From Actinomycetota bacterium (lineage in GTDB: Bacteria; Actinomycetota; Thermoleophilia; RBG-16-64-13), in assembly GCA_018830645.1 (NCBI GenBank), contig JAHJSA010000075.1:1-57023 (forward strand): a DNA stretch of 57,023 nucleotides. The letters run 5' to 3'. Each line of letters begins with the position of its first letter. Within the stretch, counting starts at the first letter, position 1. The notes beneath the pieces were generated by a model, which was not told where the DNA came from, made no database searches, and saw only the letters and a program-made list of their open reading frames with translations. This document shows, piece by piece, positions 47,273 through 56,147 of the stretch. The position numbers and the translations under genes are program-made.

Positions 47273-48315
47273 CTCCGCCGCCTCCGGGCGTCGGAGATCA
47301 ACTCGACGAGCCGCGGCCCGATACGATGGAGGGGCAGCACTTCGGAGACCACGCCTGCATCAATGCACGCCTTCGGCATGCCGTACACCACCGAGGTCTC
47401 CCTGTCCTGAGCGATGGTCGTGGCCTTCTTCGCCTTGAGCATGGTCATGCCTTGGCACCCGTCGGCGCCCATGCCGGTGAGAACCACCCCAATGCCCCGC
47501 GGACCGAACACCTCGGCCAAGGACGAGAGGGTCACGTCGGCGGAGGGCTTGAAGCGGCCGTAGCCCTTCTCGTCGGTAAGCTCTATGGTCTTGCTCGAAC
47601 CGTTCTTCCCGAACTTCAGCTGGCTCCCCGGGGGGGCCAAGTAGGCGTGACCCACGCGGATCACCTGACCGTCCACGGCTTCGCCCACCTCGAGCTCCGA
47701 CACACGGTCCAACCGTTGCGCCAACGAGCGTGAGAAGCCAACGGGCAGATGCTGCACGACGACGATGGCGGCCTCGAGATCCCCCGGCAACCCCGCGAAC
47801 AGCACGTCGAGAGCCATGGGACCGCCCGTCGACGCCGCCACCGCGACCACCGGCATGAACGGGCGCGCCCCCGGCTGCGGCCTGCCGGGAAGGACGGGGT
47901 GCTGCGCCAGAGGAGCGACCACCGCGGCCGCCGCCCTCACTTTCTCGCGCAGGTCTTCTCCCAGCTCGTCGATGTTCACCGAGATCGTGCCTGAGGGCTT
48001 GAGCACGAAGTCGAGGGCGCCGAGCTCGAGGGCTTCGTACGCCACGTCGGGATCGGTGACGCCGCTCAACATGATCACCTGCGGCCTCGGCCGGCCTTGG
48101 AGTTCCATCAAGACCTCGAGACCGTTCATGCGTGGCATCTCGACGTCGAGAGTGATCACGTCCGGATCGAGAGCAGCGATCTTCTTGAGCGCATCCTCGC
48201 CGTCTCGGGCAGTGTCGAGCACATCGATGTCGTCGGCCTTGGAGAGGACGTCGGAGATCAGGGTCCTCATCAGAGCCGAGTCATCGACGACGATGACTCG
48301 GGCCGCGCTAGCCAC
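47269..48315 (-). CDS. cheB: Chemotaxis methylesterase CheB
   Basis: 348 residues: receiver domain with DD at 11-12, phospho-Asp57 (ITLDVEMPRMNG) and Lys106 region, a linker, and the methylesterase with Ser162 (AASTGGP), His189 (VVQHLPVGFS) and Asp285 (TGMGADG). It removes methyl groups from the receptor and is activated by CheA. GTG 48315 is preferred, with GGAG ten bases upstream and an 8-bp overlap with cheY; GTG 48324 would add three residues. Confidence 0.95.
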   Translation of the reverse strand: MASAARVIVVDDSALMRTLISDVLSKADDIDVLDTARDGEDALKKIAALDPDVITLDVEMPRMNGLEVLMELQGRPRPQVIMLSGVTDPDVAYEALELGALDFVLKPSGTISVNIDELGEDLREKVRAAAAVVAPLAQHPVLPGRPQPGARPFMPVVAVAASTGGPMALDVLFAGLPGDLEAAIVVVQHLPVGFSRSLAQRLDRVSELEVGEAVDGQVIRVGHAYLAPPGSQLKFGKNGSSKTIELTDEKGYGRFKPSADVTLSSLAEVFGPRGIGVVLTGMGADGCQGMTMLKAKKATTIAQDRETSVVYGMPKACIDAGVVSEVLPLHRIGPRLVELISDARRRRR

Positions 48316-48667
48316 GACCCACACGCTCCAGAGTGTCCAGCACCTTCTGGGGCTGGAAGGGCTTCACAATGAAGTCCTTGGCGCCCAGGGTAAGGGATCG
48401 CTCGATGAACTCCTCTTGGCCGAGGGCGCTCACCATGACCACGTTGGCCTCGGGATCGAACTCCATGATCCTCGCGAGGGCCTCGATGCCGTCGGCCACA
48501 GGCATGGTGATGTCCATCGTCACCATCTCCGGCCGCACTTCTTGGTACACGCGCACCGCCGCCTCTCCATCAGCCGCTTCACCCACGATGCAGTAGCCGT
48601 TCTTCTCCAAGATGTCTCGGAGCATCCTGCGGATGAATCCGGAATCATCGACGATCAACACGTTCAT
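48308..48667 (-). CDS. cheY: Chemotaxis response regulator CheY
   Basis: 119 residues, single receiver domain. Acidic residues Asp7/Asp8, phospho-acceptor Asp52 (TMDITMP), Ser80 and Lys102 (IVKPF) are all in place. No output domain is attached, so it acts by protein contact; with no flagellar motor gene nearby its target is open. ATGA overlap with cheW. Confidence 0.93.
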   Translation of the reverse strand: MNVLIVDDSGFIRRMLRDILEKNGYCIVGEAADGEAAVRVYQEVRPEMVTMDITMPVADGIEALARIMEFDPEANVVMVSALGQEEFIERSLTLGAKDFIVKPFQPQKVLDTLERVGRG

Positions 48668-49176
48668 CCGACGGGCACCTCCTTGAGCTCCCGGAGCCGG
48701 GCCAGCTGCTCGGGAGGCAGCAGCTCATGAGCCTGCACCAGCAAGAGCACGTGATCGTCGCGCTTCACGATCCCACGGACGGCCGCCCTGATCTCGCCGT
48801 CGACCACGAGGTCCTCAGGGGCTTCCATGATGTCGTCGGACGATATCTCCTCGACTGAGTAACAGGAATCGACAAGGGCGGCCATGTTCTCGTCGGCCAC
48901 GTCGAGCAGCAGGACGAACTCCTCGGGACCGCCGGGCGACCGAGTGCCGTCGGCCGAGCGGGTGCCGTCGGCCTCGCTCAGACCGAACCGCCTGCGCAGG
49001 TTGACAACCGCGTGAATCTCGCCGCGCAGGTTGAAGATGCCCTCGATCGAAGGGGGGGCGCCGGGCATATCCACGACCTCAGGACGACGCAAGATACCCT
49101 TCACGTCTGTGATCGGGAGGCCATACCGCCCCCTGCCCAGGTGGAACAGCAGGTATTTCTCGACTTCACCTGGCAT
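48664..49176 (-). CDS. cheW: Coupling protein CheW
   Basis: 170 residues, one CheW SH3-like domain linking receptor and Che[42 protein letters not shown] and [17 protein letters not shown]. After the third strand there is an inserted loop [15 protein letters not shown], produced by an exact-frame 18-bp duplication (48941-48976). ATG 49176 follows GGAGGAG and overlaps the receptor gene end by 11 bp. Confidence 0.93.
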   Translation of the reverse strand: MPGEVEKYLLFHLGRGRYGLPITDVKGILRRPEVVDMPGAPPSIEGIFNLRGEIHAVVNLRRRFGLSEADGTRSADGTRSPGGPEEFVLLLDVADENMAALVDSCYSVEEISSDDIMEAPEDLVVDGEIRAAVRGIVKRDDHVLLLVQAHELLPPEQLARLRELKEVPVG

Positions 49177-50533
49177 GTGTCTCCTCCGACACGGCCACGC
49201 GCCCGTTGCCGTTGGAGGAGACCGTGAACCGGGCCACGAGGGCTGCGAGGTGCCCGGCCATGTCGGCGAGTTCGTGACTCGACGAGGTGATCTCCTCCAT
49301 GAACGCGGCCTGCTGCTCGGTCGCAGCGGCGGTCTGCTGCGCGCCTGCGGCGTTCTCTTCGACGACCGCGGCGATGTCCGATGACGCCTTCTCCACACGC
49401 TCGACGGCACTCAGCTGCGCGGCGAGCACGTTGACTATCTCATCGTTCAGCCGTGCTGTCTCTTCCACTCCGCGGAAGAGTCGCTGCAGCACTTGGCTCG
49501 TCTGCTCCACATCCGCGTGGCCCTCTTCGATCAGCATGCGCTCACGCTGCATGACATCCACGGCCACGTCGGTGCCTCCCCGCACTTCGGAGATCAGCGC
49601 GGCGATCTGCTCCGCGGCCGTGCTCGACTGCTCGGCCAGCTTCCGCACGTGATCGGCCACGACGGCAAAGCCCCGACCGGCTTCGCCGGCCCGGCCCGCC
49701 TCGATGGCGGCGTTCAGCGAGAGCAGGTGGGTCTGGTCGGCGATATCGTTGATCAGGTCGTTGATACGCTCGATCTCGCGAGATTGCTTGGCGAGTTGCT
49801 CCACCACTTTCACAGAGCTCTCGATGCCGTCCTGGAGGCTGGTGATCTTCTTGATGAGCCGCCCTGAGGCTTCGCCACCCTCCTTCGTGAACTGTTGGGC
49901 TTCATGCGAGGTGTCGGCCGCCGCTTTCGCCTGACGTGAAGCTCCTTCCATGGCGCGGGTGATCTGAGACACGGCCGTGGATATCTCCTCGATCTTCCGC
50001 GCCTGAAGCTCCGCCCCTTGGGCGATCTGCTGAACAGACGTGGAAACCTCGATGGTGGAGTTCGTGATGTCGTTCGCCGAGTCGCTGAGCTGCTCGGCGG
50101 CGTTCGATACGCTCGTGGAGGAGTCCTTCACGCCTCCTACGATGCCGGAAAGGCTTTCGAGGAGGTAGTTGACTTGACTGGCCAGAACGCCGAGTTCGTC
50201 ACTGCGCTCAACTTCGCACCTATGGCTGAGATCTCCCTGCGCACTCCGGCTGAGCGAACCGCCTATCTCGCGAACCGGACGCAGGACGTACCGATAGAAG
50301 CCGATGATCCAGAGCGGGCTGCCGATGAGCAGAGTCGCTAGGGCCAGTTCCAGAGACAGTGGGAGAGCCAGGTCCATGAAGCTCACACCTGGAGCGAGCT
50401 TCCCCCGCAGGTTCATGAAGTAGAAGAACGTGAGCGCCACGATCGTGGTCGGGCCAATGGTGATCAACGTAGCCATGTAGTACACGAACGCGAGGCTCCT
50501 GAAGAACCCGACTTCGTGGAACTCCCGTTTCAT
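49166..50533 (-). CDS. Methyl-accepting chemotaxis protein without an external sensing domain
   Basis: 455 residues. Two membrane segments (~14-40 and ~54-80) are separated by only about 13 residues, so there is no extracytoplasmic ligand domain. A HAMP domain (~80-135) and a long coiled-coil with the signalling tip [28 protein letters not shown] near 272-299 follow. The Gln/Glu-rich helices ([18 protein letters not shown]) provide methylation sites. Input may come from the membrane, HAMP state or a partner such as the upstream diguanylate cyclase. ATGA overlap with cheR. Confidence 0.93.
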   Translation of the reverse strand: MKREFHEVGFFRSLAFVYYMATLITIGPTTIVALTFFYFMNLRGKLAPGVSFMDLALPLSLELALATLLIGSPLWIIGFYRYVLRPVREIGGSLSRSAQGDLSHRCEVERSDELGVLASQVNYLLESLSGIVGGVKDSSTSVSNAAEQLSDSANDITNSTIEVSTSVQQIAQGAELQARKIEEISTAVSQITRAMEGASRQAKAAADTSHEAQQFTKEGGEASGRLIKKITSLQDGIESSVKVVEQLAKQSREIERINDLINDIADQTHLLSLNAAIEAGRAGEAGRGFAVVADHVRKLAEQSSTAAEQIAALISEVRGGTDVAVDVMQRERMLIEEGHADVEQTSQVLQRLFRGVEETARLNDEIVNVLAAQLSAVERVEKASSDIAAVVEENAAGAQQTAAATEQQAAFMEEITSSSHELADMAGHLAALVARFTVSSNGNGRVAVSEETHAR

Positions 50534-51384
50534 GACGCCTCCTCAGGCATTCTCTTCCTATATACCCGCTCGGCCAAGCTCACGTGGACGAACTCGTCGT
50601 AGAGCTCCGGTTTCAGCTTCTCGCTCTTTCCCAGTATCAGGAGGCCGCCCGGGTTGAGCGCCAGAGCGAACTTCTTGAGCACCAAGACCTGCTGCTCCTG
50701 GGTGAAGTACATCAATACGTTGCGACAGAGGACCATATCCATCATGCGCTGTTCGACGCTGGAGAACAGATCCAGGTGCTGGAAGCGCACCATAGTCCTG
50801 AGGCCTCTCGCCATGCGTACCCCATCTGGCTCACTGCTCGTGAAGCGTGCAAGCTGCCCACGCGACAACCCGGCCATTTCGTTCTCCGAGTACAGCCCGG
50901 CTTTGGCCTTCGCGAGGCAGTCGCGGTCGTAGTCGGTGGCTGTGATGCGTACCGCCGCAAGGCTCCGCGGGTCGCTGCCGGCCAGTTCGGAGAAGAGCAT
51001 CGCCAGACTGTACGGTTCTTGCCCCGAGGAACACCCGGCGCTCCAGATGCGCACGAACGACTGCCCTCGGCGCTGCTTCTTCGCGAGTAGCTGCGGGCCT
51101 ATCTCCCGGCGCAGGAACTCCCACGTGCTGCGATCGCGGAAGAACTCCGTCACGTTCACCGTGAGCGTGGCGATCAGCTTGGTCCACTCGTCCCCGCTGG
51201 TGTCGAGAAGCCGGATGTACGCACCCAAGTCGCCCGCACCGCTCGCGCGGAGTCGGGATGTCACTCGCCGGCGGAAGTACGACTGCCGGAATTGACCACA
51301 ATCGAAATCGCGCTCGCGTTCTATCTTCTGCGCGAGGGCGCCAAGTTCCTTGTCGGAAAGCATAGAAGAAGATTCCACCAGCAT
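50530..51384 (-). CDS. cheR: Chemotaxis methyltransferase CheR
   Basis: 284 residues. The N-terminal helical domain ([14 protein letters not shown]) contacts the receptor. NVTEFFRD at 77-84 and the SAM site [19 protein letters not shown] at ~111-129 are diagnostic; [17 protein letters not shown] and [14 protein letters not shown] complete the domain. It methylates the receptor with SAM. ATG 51384 has AGGTGG seven bases upstream; ATG 51363 is an alternative. The 232 bp before the next gene contain no evident gene. Confidence 0.95.
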   Translation of the reverse strand: MLVESSSMLSDKELGALAQKIERERDFDCGQFRQSYFRRRVTSRLRASGAGDLGAYIRLLDTSGDEWTKLIATLTVNVTEFFRDRSTWEFLRREIGPQLLAKKQRRGQSFVRIWSAGCSSGQEPYSLAMLFSELAGSDPRSLAAVRITATDYDRDCLAKAKAGLYSENEMAGLSRGQLARFTSSEPDGVRMARGLRTMVRFQHLDLFSSVEQRMMDMVLCRNVLMYFTQEQQVLVLKKFALALNPGGLLILGKSEKLKPELYDEFVHVSLAERVYRKRMPEEAS

Positions 51385-51616
51385 CAACCTACCACCTTCG
51401 GAGTGCATGCTCCGACACCGTCCCGTGTCCCTGCCGACCACCGAGGCTCCCGTTGCTTCGAACAGCGCCCCACGTCTCTTAGATTCGACAGTTCCCTGCC
51501 CGGGCTTTAGAACTCGCTCAATTGCGGGGCTCCGGTCGCGGCGGCCACACACGTGGCGGCACGATGCGGCGGGTCCCCTGTCCCGGCCTTAGCGCGGCTA
51601 CGAATGCTCCCAGGTC

Positions 51617-52177
51617 TCAGCCTCGGCGGGAAGCTGCATCGACCCGGGCGCCCGCCGCAGGGTCGAACGTCCGATCCTGCCGGATCTCGTCGGCGATGCG
51701 GAACGCTTCGAGAAGAGCGAACTGGAAGTTCACGAAAGCTCGGAACTTGGCTGGGTGTATCACGTCCAGTCGCGCGAAGCTGAAATACGGCGAAGGCAGC
51801 TCCAGAGAGAGGCAGATTGTCTCGATGATCTGATCGAAGACGCAATCCTCGAGGTCTTTCTGCGTGACCATCTTCTGGTGCACGAGGATGCGCCCGATCG
51901 GTAGGTGCTTGCCACGGGACTCGGCGAGTCGTTGGAGCTCAAGAGCCCGGTCGAGCTGTCGCGCCGTCACGCGGCCCTTGTTCAGCAGCTTCACCCCGAG
52001 CGGCTCCTGCTCTGGAGCCGACGCCGACACCATGTAGCCTCGATCGAGGTAGATGGTGAACGTCAGGCCGAGTTCGTATATGCGGAACGCGCCCGTGAGC
52101 GAGGCGTTGCAGAGCAGCTGGACGGCGTTGAGCAGGCCGAAGGGCTTGAGCTCCCCCTGGATGATCACCCTGGACAT
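51617..52177 (-). CDS. DUF4388 protein with MshEN-like repeats
   Basis: 186 residues, soluble. An N-terminal DUF4388/PATAN-type domain (LKPFGLLNAVQLLCNASLTG, then FTIYLDRGYMVSASA) is followed by two segments like type II/IV secretion ATPase N-domains, PLGVKLLNKGRVTARQLDRAL and PIGRILVHQKMVTQKDLEDCV. Related MshEN domains bind c-di-GMP in some proteins, and DUF4388 proteins often sit in chemosensory and gliding/pilus pathways. It could be the c-di-GMP receptor of this cluster, but the RLGxxL hallmark is only partly kept. ATG 52177 overlaps the cyclase stop (TGATG). Confidence 0.8.
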   Translation of the reverse strand: MSRVIIQGELKPFGLLNAVQLLCNASLTGAFRIYELGLTFTIYLDRGYMVSASAPEQEPLGVKLLNKGRVTARQLDRALELQRLAESRGKHLPIGRILVHQKMVTQKDLEDCVFDQIIETICLSLELPSPYFSFARLDVIHPAKFRAFVNFQFALLEAFRIADEIRQDRTFDPAAGARVDAASRRG

Positions 52178-54000
52178 CAGGTTCCGTCTGTGGGGCCGCC
52201 CGGGCCTCCTGCTGTCATGTCAGCCCCCGCTTCGTCGGCCGACACCGTCCTGTTCCGTCCGCGCGCCTTCGCCAGGTACAAGGCTCGGTCTGCCGCTTCG
52301 ACGAGCTCCTCGGCGGAGCCGCCATGCTCGGGCCGCGTGGACACACCCAGAGAGATAGTGAGCCGGCCCCCAGGCTGTCCCTCGCCTTCGCAGAAGGGCT
52401 CGTTCTGCACAATATCCCGAAGGCGATCGGCAAACGCTACGGCCTCATGATGCGTGGTGTGCGGCAGTATCGCGGCGAACTCCTCGCCGCCGTAGCGGGC
52501 CACGAAGTCCGTACCGCGCGCATGGTCGCGGAGCATCTCCCCAAGCCGTCGCAAAACCTGATCGCCTCCCCGGTGGCCGACACGATCATTGTACTTCTTG
52601 AAGTCGTCCACATCGAGGAGCACGAGGCTCAGAGACAAGCCATACCGTGCCGCCCGCACCACTTCGCTGCCGAGGGCTTCGTAGAAGTGGCGGTGGTCGA
52701 ACAGTCCGGTAAGACCGTCGGTGATGGCCATCTCGCGGGCCAGTTCGTGCAGTCGCGTGTGGACCACGGCGCGCGCTCCCTGCACCGCCAAGAACTCCAG
52801 CGCCCGACGGTCGGGTTGGGTCAGATCGACATGCCCTTCGGCGACGAGCATGAGGTGACCCACCAACGCCCCTTCCGAGGCCATCGACAGCAGGACCGCA
52901 GTCTCGTATTGCTCGGGAAGACCGATGGCCTCAAAACCCACGTCCGCCGATCGATACAACACGCGCGCCGCGCCCACTCCAGTCATGAGCCCTGAGATCA
53001 TGCGCAGAGCCTTCTCGACGTCACGCGATTCCGGGGCAACCCCGCCTTCGGAGGAGGCGCCACGACCCGCCGGGGACGAGACCGGATCGACCACGAACGA
53101 AGTACCGTCGTCGAGGACCACGGCTCCGGCCGCGAACCTCCCGACGCCTATTGCTTCACCGATCATGACGTGCATGATGCTGTCTATGTCGAGCGCCGAA
53201 CTCAGAGCCTCGGCGACCCGGTGCATCGACGTCTCCAGGCGCTCCCGGGCCTCCTCGAGGTCACCGATGCGGCCGGTCAGTTCTGAGGTCATAGCGTTGA
53301 AGCTGATGGCCAAGTCGCCGATCTCGTCTTCCTGCGGGAAGTCGACACGCTGCGTGAGGTCCCCTTGAGCGATCTGCCGCGCCCGCCTGGCAAAGATCTT
53401 GAGGGGCCGCACTACGGTGCGCGAGAGCATCACCCAGAGCGCCAGCACGAGCACGCCGGCCATTACCACCGTCTGCAACACGAACCTGTCCCGGTGGCCG
53501 CGAAGGAGGTCGTAGTCGTCTCGCAGAGAAACATCCACGCGGATCACCCCGGCGATGGGATCCGACTGCTCATGGCACGTGAAACAGACGGGGCTGATCT
53601 CCACGGGTGTGAACACGATGTAGGCAGGGTCGTCAACGCCCGTGGCCACCATGCCCCTGGGTCGTCGGTCACCAAGCGTTTCCGCGCCCAGTTCTCCCAA
53701 GGGTGCGAAACCCGTAGTAAACGCCGGCTTGCCCGTAGCGTCGAACACGGCCACGTCGAGCACTTCGTCTGACTTCTCGATGCCCTCGACCACCTGCCCG
53801 ACCAACTCGGTGGTGCGCGACTTCATCGCCGCCGTCAGCGCGCCTTCCGTGGTCCGCCCGACGTCGCGGGCACTCTCGTAGGCATCCGCCAACACTTCCG
53901 AGCGCTCCGCCCGGTAGAAGAGCGCGCTGAGGCCCGCTGTGATCGCCACCACGACGCTCAAGACGACCACGAGGATCTTGGAGTTGAGAGAAGCCCGCAT
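52177..54000 (-). CDS. Membrane diguanylate cyclase with an extracytoplasmic CXXCH (heme c) motif
   Basis: 607 residues. A first membrane helix (~8-30), an extracytoplasmic domain (~31-172) containing PVCFTCHEQSDP with CXXCH at 139-143, a second helix (~173-197), HAMP (~195-246), GAF-like region (~258-415) and GGDEF domain. The active site is GGEEF at 504-508 with the inhibitory site R-G-T-D at 495-498. The CXXCH in a family-like Tll0287/cache-type fold implies covalent heme c as redox or gas sensor outside the membrane. ATG 54000 is preferred: GGGGA lies seven bases upstream; ATG 54018 has none. It is the first gene of the chemosensory cluster. Confidence 0.9.
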   Translation of the reverse strand: MRASLNSKILVVVLSVVVAITAGLSALFYRAERSEVLADAYESARDVGRTTEGALTAAMKSRTTELVGQVVEGIEKSDEVLDVAVFDATGKPAFTTGFAPLGELGAETLGDRRPRGMVATGVDDPAYIVFTPVEISPVCFTCHEQSDPIAGVIRVDVSLRDDYDLLRGHRDRFVLQTVVMAGVLVLALWVMLSRTVVRPLKIFARRARQIAQGDLTQRVDFPQEDEIGDLAISFNAMTSELTGRIGDLEEARERLETSMHRVAEALSSALDIDSIMHVMIGEAIGVGRFAAGAVVLDDGTSFVVDPVSSPAGRGASSEGGVAPESRDVEKALRMISGLMTGVGAARVLYRSADVGFEAIGLPEQYETAVLLSMASEGALVGHLMLVAEGHVDLTQPDRRALEFLAVQGARAVVHTRLHELAREMAITDGLTGLFDHRHFYEALGSEVVRAARYGLSLSLVLLDVDDFKKYNDRVGHRGGDQVLRRLGEMLRDHARGTDFVARYGGEEFAAILPHTTHHEAVAFADRLRDIVQNEPFCEGEGQPGGRLTISLGVSTRPEHGGSAEELVEAADRALYLAKARGRNRTVSADEAGADMTAGGPGGPTDGT

Positions 54001-54073
54001 TACGCGATCCCCGATCATGCTGCGCGTTGGACGTGGAACCCCCCCGAACCGTCGGAACGGGGCACAATCAACA

Positions 54074-54091
54074 CATATATCGCATTTATCG
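54074..54091. repeat. Tandem 9-mers in an AT-rich patch upstream of the chemosensory cluster
   Basis: CATATATCG and CATTTATCG (plus strand) are adjacent and differ at one base. The patch lies about 75-90 bp before the cyclase start and is clearly AT-richer than its surroundings, so it may be the promoter or an activator site for the cluster. Confidence 0.4.
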
Positions 54092-54113
54092 GGGTTTCGC
54101 TTTAGGGGCGGGT

Positions 54114-55172
54114 CTAGCTACGACCTGCGGTACACACCTCCGGCTCGACCTCCGAAGGTGCAGTCTCGCCCTCGGAGGCGACGACCTCGACCTCCGAGGG
54201 CGCCGTCTCAACCTCCGACGGCACCGTCTGGGCGAGTTCGGCCATGCGATTCTCCGCGAGCGGATTGGGGACGCTCGAGTGCTCGCCGTACTCGGCTATG
54301 CGTCGCATCAGCACATACTGCTCGGGGTCCTCGCCCCGCGAGACCGCCTCCGCTTTGAGGGCGGCCTCTTCCTTGATAGCTTCGTCCACCGCCTGATAAT
54401 GCAGGAACCCACCCTTGTGCAAGATGCTATCCCCCAGCTCCGGGTCGGTGAGCATCGAGCCCACGCATGGGAAGCTGTGCCAGTATTTCGACACCACTCT
54501 CTCGTTGAGATCGGCGTCGATCCGCTGTCCGGCCAGGTTGTAGGCCACGTAGTACGTATTACCGCACGGAGCGCTCTGCACGACACGTGCCTCCCGGATC
54601 ACACCGTCACGGCTCTGGATCACGATCTTCGGCTTTCCGATCCGATACCTCTCCTGGAACTCTCTGATGACGACCTGATCGTTCCGCGCATCGAGCGCAC
54701 AAGCCGGTTTCGGAAACGCGCACTCCAGCCCGAGGCCGTCGCAGATGCGCTGCGTCTGACGCCGGACTCCAGCGCTCAGCCAGTCGGTGTCGTCCTGCGG
54801 CACTATGAGCGCCCGGCTGCCCGACGCGACCGCGAGGGCGGGCAAGCTGAGAAGGAGGTCTTCGTGGATGTTGATGGCCAGGGTTACGTCGTGGGGCTCG
54901 AGCAGGTCGGGCAGGTAGTCGTCGGGGTCGTCCACGTACACCGGTATCCGGGCGGGCAACTGCAGAAGACCGACCACGTCCTCCGCGAATTGGATCGGAT
55001 ACTGATCGCGGCAGTGCTCGCAGAAGCTGGCGCATCCGGTGCACAGCTCAGCGTCGTTGGTGAGGTGCATGATCACGCGCTGAGCGAAGGCGTCGTCGAA
55101 GGACTTCAGGAACGACGACGGCAGGTCGGACTCCTGCGACTCGTCGCCCGAGAATACGAAGAACAGCCTCAC
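54114..55172 (-). CDS. DUF166 family protein
   Basis: 352 residues, predicted soluble. It starts MRLFFVFSGDE and carries LCTGCASFCEHC with Cys44, 47, 51 and 54, which could bind a metal or Fe-S cluster. Then RALIVPQDDTDWLSAGVRRQ and VVQSAPCGNTYYVAYNL contain another Cys. DUF166 occurs mainly in archaea and anaerobic bacteria and its function is unknown. The C-terminal ~30 residues are four copies of a 7-8 residue repeat (PSEVETA, PSEVEVVA, SEGETA, PSEVEPE). GTG 55172 follows GGGGAGGG. The leader is about 118 nt, from a near-consensus promoter. Confidence 0.82.
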   Translation of the reverse strand: MRLFFVFSGDESQESDLPSSFLKSFDDAFAQRVIMHLTNDAELCTGCASFCEHCRDQYPIQFAEDVVGLLQLPARIPVYVDDPDDYLPDLLEPHDVTLAINIHEDLLLSLPALAVASGSRALIVPQDDTDWLSAGVRRQTQRICDGLGLECAFPKPACALDARNDQVVIREFQERYRIGKPKIVIQSRDGVIREARVVQSAPCGNTYYVAYNLAGQRIDADLNERVVSKYWHSFPCVGSMLTDPELGDSILHKGGFLHYQAVDEAIKEEAALKAEAVSRGEDPEQYVLMRRIAEYGEHSSVPNPLAENRMAELAQTVPSEVETAPSEVEVVASEGETAPSEVEPEVCTAGRS

Positions 55173-55279
55173 ACACCCTCCCCGCCGGGCTTCGCGGACC
55201 CTCCCCGGCGGCCGGCCCGGCAGCCGGCTCCGTCGAAGCTCCGGCCACGACCTGATCCGACTCCGCCCGCTTTCCCGGG

Positions 55280-55325
55280 GTTTACACTGCCTAGACAGTA
55301 TAAACCACCGTACACACTGTGTCAA
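55280..55325 (-). promoter_or_regulatory. Consensus promoter and overlapping dyad operator for the DUF166 gene
   Basis: On the minus strand TTGACA (55325-55320) and TATACT (55302-55297) are 17 bp apart, essentially consensus. GTTTACACTG (55280-55289) and CAGTATAAAC (55296-55305) form an inverted repeat with 9 of 10 positions paired and 6 bp between, covering the -10 box and start point. The spacer also contains ACACA-C-TGTGT. The divergent regulator gene is the obvious candidate to bind here. Confidence 0.8.
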
Positions 55326-55372
55326 CGGTGCTTAGAGTACCGGCACTGTGCGCCACTATCACTTTCCGCTAC

Positions 55373-55378
55373 TATACT
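55373..55378 (+). promoter_or_regulatory. Possible -10 box of the regulator gene
   Basis: TATACT lies four bases before ATG 55383, suggesting a leaderless or nearly leaderless transcript, or initiation of translation at ATG 55401. No -35 box was recognised. Confidence 0.4.
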
Positions 55379-55382
55379 TCTG

Positions 55383-56147
55383 ATGGATACCCGAGCCGAC
55401 ATGTCTCACACCAGCATCCTCTCCGCGGAGGAGACACTCAACATCACCGGTGCCCTCGGGGACCCCACCCGCTATTCCATCTACAGGTTCATCGTCGAAG
55501 CGGCCGGGAAGCCCGTCACGGTGGCTGAGGTGGCCGCCCAATTCTCCCTACATCCCAACGTGGCCCGTATGCATCTCCAGAGACTGGTGGAGGTGCGCCT
55601 GCTTCAATCCGACACCCGGCGCTCGAAGGGTGGCGGGCGACCCGCTCGCACGTACAGGCTCGGCGCCCAGGTGGCCAATCTGCAGTTCCCCCCGCGCGAC
55701 TACCAGATGCTCGCCGGGGTGGCGCTGAAGGTCGTCGACGAGTTCGCGGGCCGAGACCCTGAGGCGCTCGACCGCGTGGGCACCGAACTCGGCCGGGAAG
55801 AAGCCCGGCATGCCCTGAAGCGCGACGGTCTGGACCCGCGGCACCACGACATCGGCGTCCTACTCAAGAGTCTCTCCGCCACCGCCGTGGGCCTCGGCCT
55901 CTACCCGAGGGTCGAGCAGAACGACGACGGCACCGTGGACTTCGAAATACGCAACTGCGTCTTCCGCGAACTCTCCACACAGTATCCGGAGCTGGTGTGC
56001 AGTCTTCACACTGCCATGCTGAAGGGCTTCGTGCAGGAGTACGTCTCGGCTTCCGGTCTGGAGGGCACTCCGGCGATCTCGTCCGGGGAGGCGGTGTGCC
56101 TCTTCAAGGTGCGCCTACGGCCGCCGACTCCCGCAGGCGAGGAGTAA
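55383..56147 (+). CDS. SufR-like winged-helix regulator with conserved cysteines
   Basis: 254 residues. Winged helix-turn-helix at ~15-95: ITGALGDPTRYSIYRFIVEA, VAEVAAQFSLHPNVARMHLQRLVEVRLL, then a basic wing GGGRPARTYRLG. The C-terminal half has the layout of SufR-type repressors, where NCVFRELSTQYPELVCSLHTAMLKGF holds Cys192 and Cys206, with Cys239 further on; in SufR such cysteines bind an Fe-S cluster. It probably senses redox or iron-sulfur status and acts on the divergent dyad operator. ATG 55383 is taken as start, 55401 is possible. The last codons are the first unit of a tandem repeat. Confidence 0.82.
   Translation: MDTRADMSHTSILSAEETLNITGALGDPTRYSIYRFIVEAAGKPVTVAEVAAQFSLHPNVARMHLQRLVEVRLLQSDTRRSKGGGRPARTYRLGAQVANLQFPPRDYQMLAGVALKVVDEFAGRDPEALDRVGTELGREEARHALKRDGLDPRHHDIGVLLKSLSATAVGLGLYPRVEQNDDGTVDFEIRNCVFRELSTQYPELVCSLHTAMLKGFVQEYVSASGLEGTPAISSGEAVCLFKVRLRPPTPAGEE

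Noticed and set aside
42580-54000. Flagellar chemotaxis operon
   Set aside because: No fli, flh or mot gene occurs in or beside the cluster, and two diguanylate cyclases plus DUF4388 are unusual for one. It cannot be fully excluded from this window alone.
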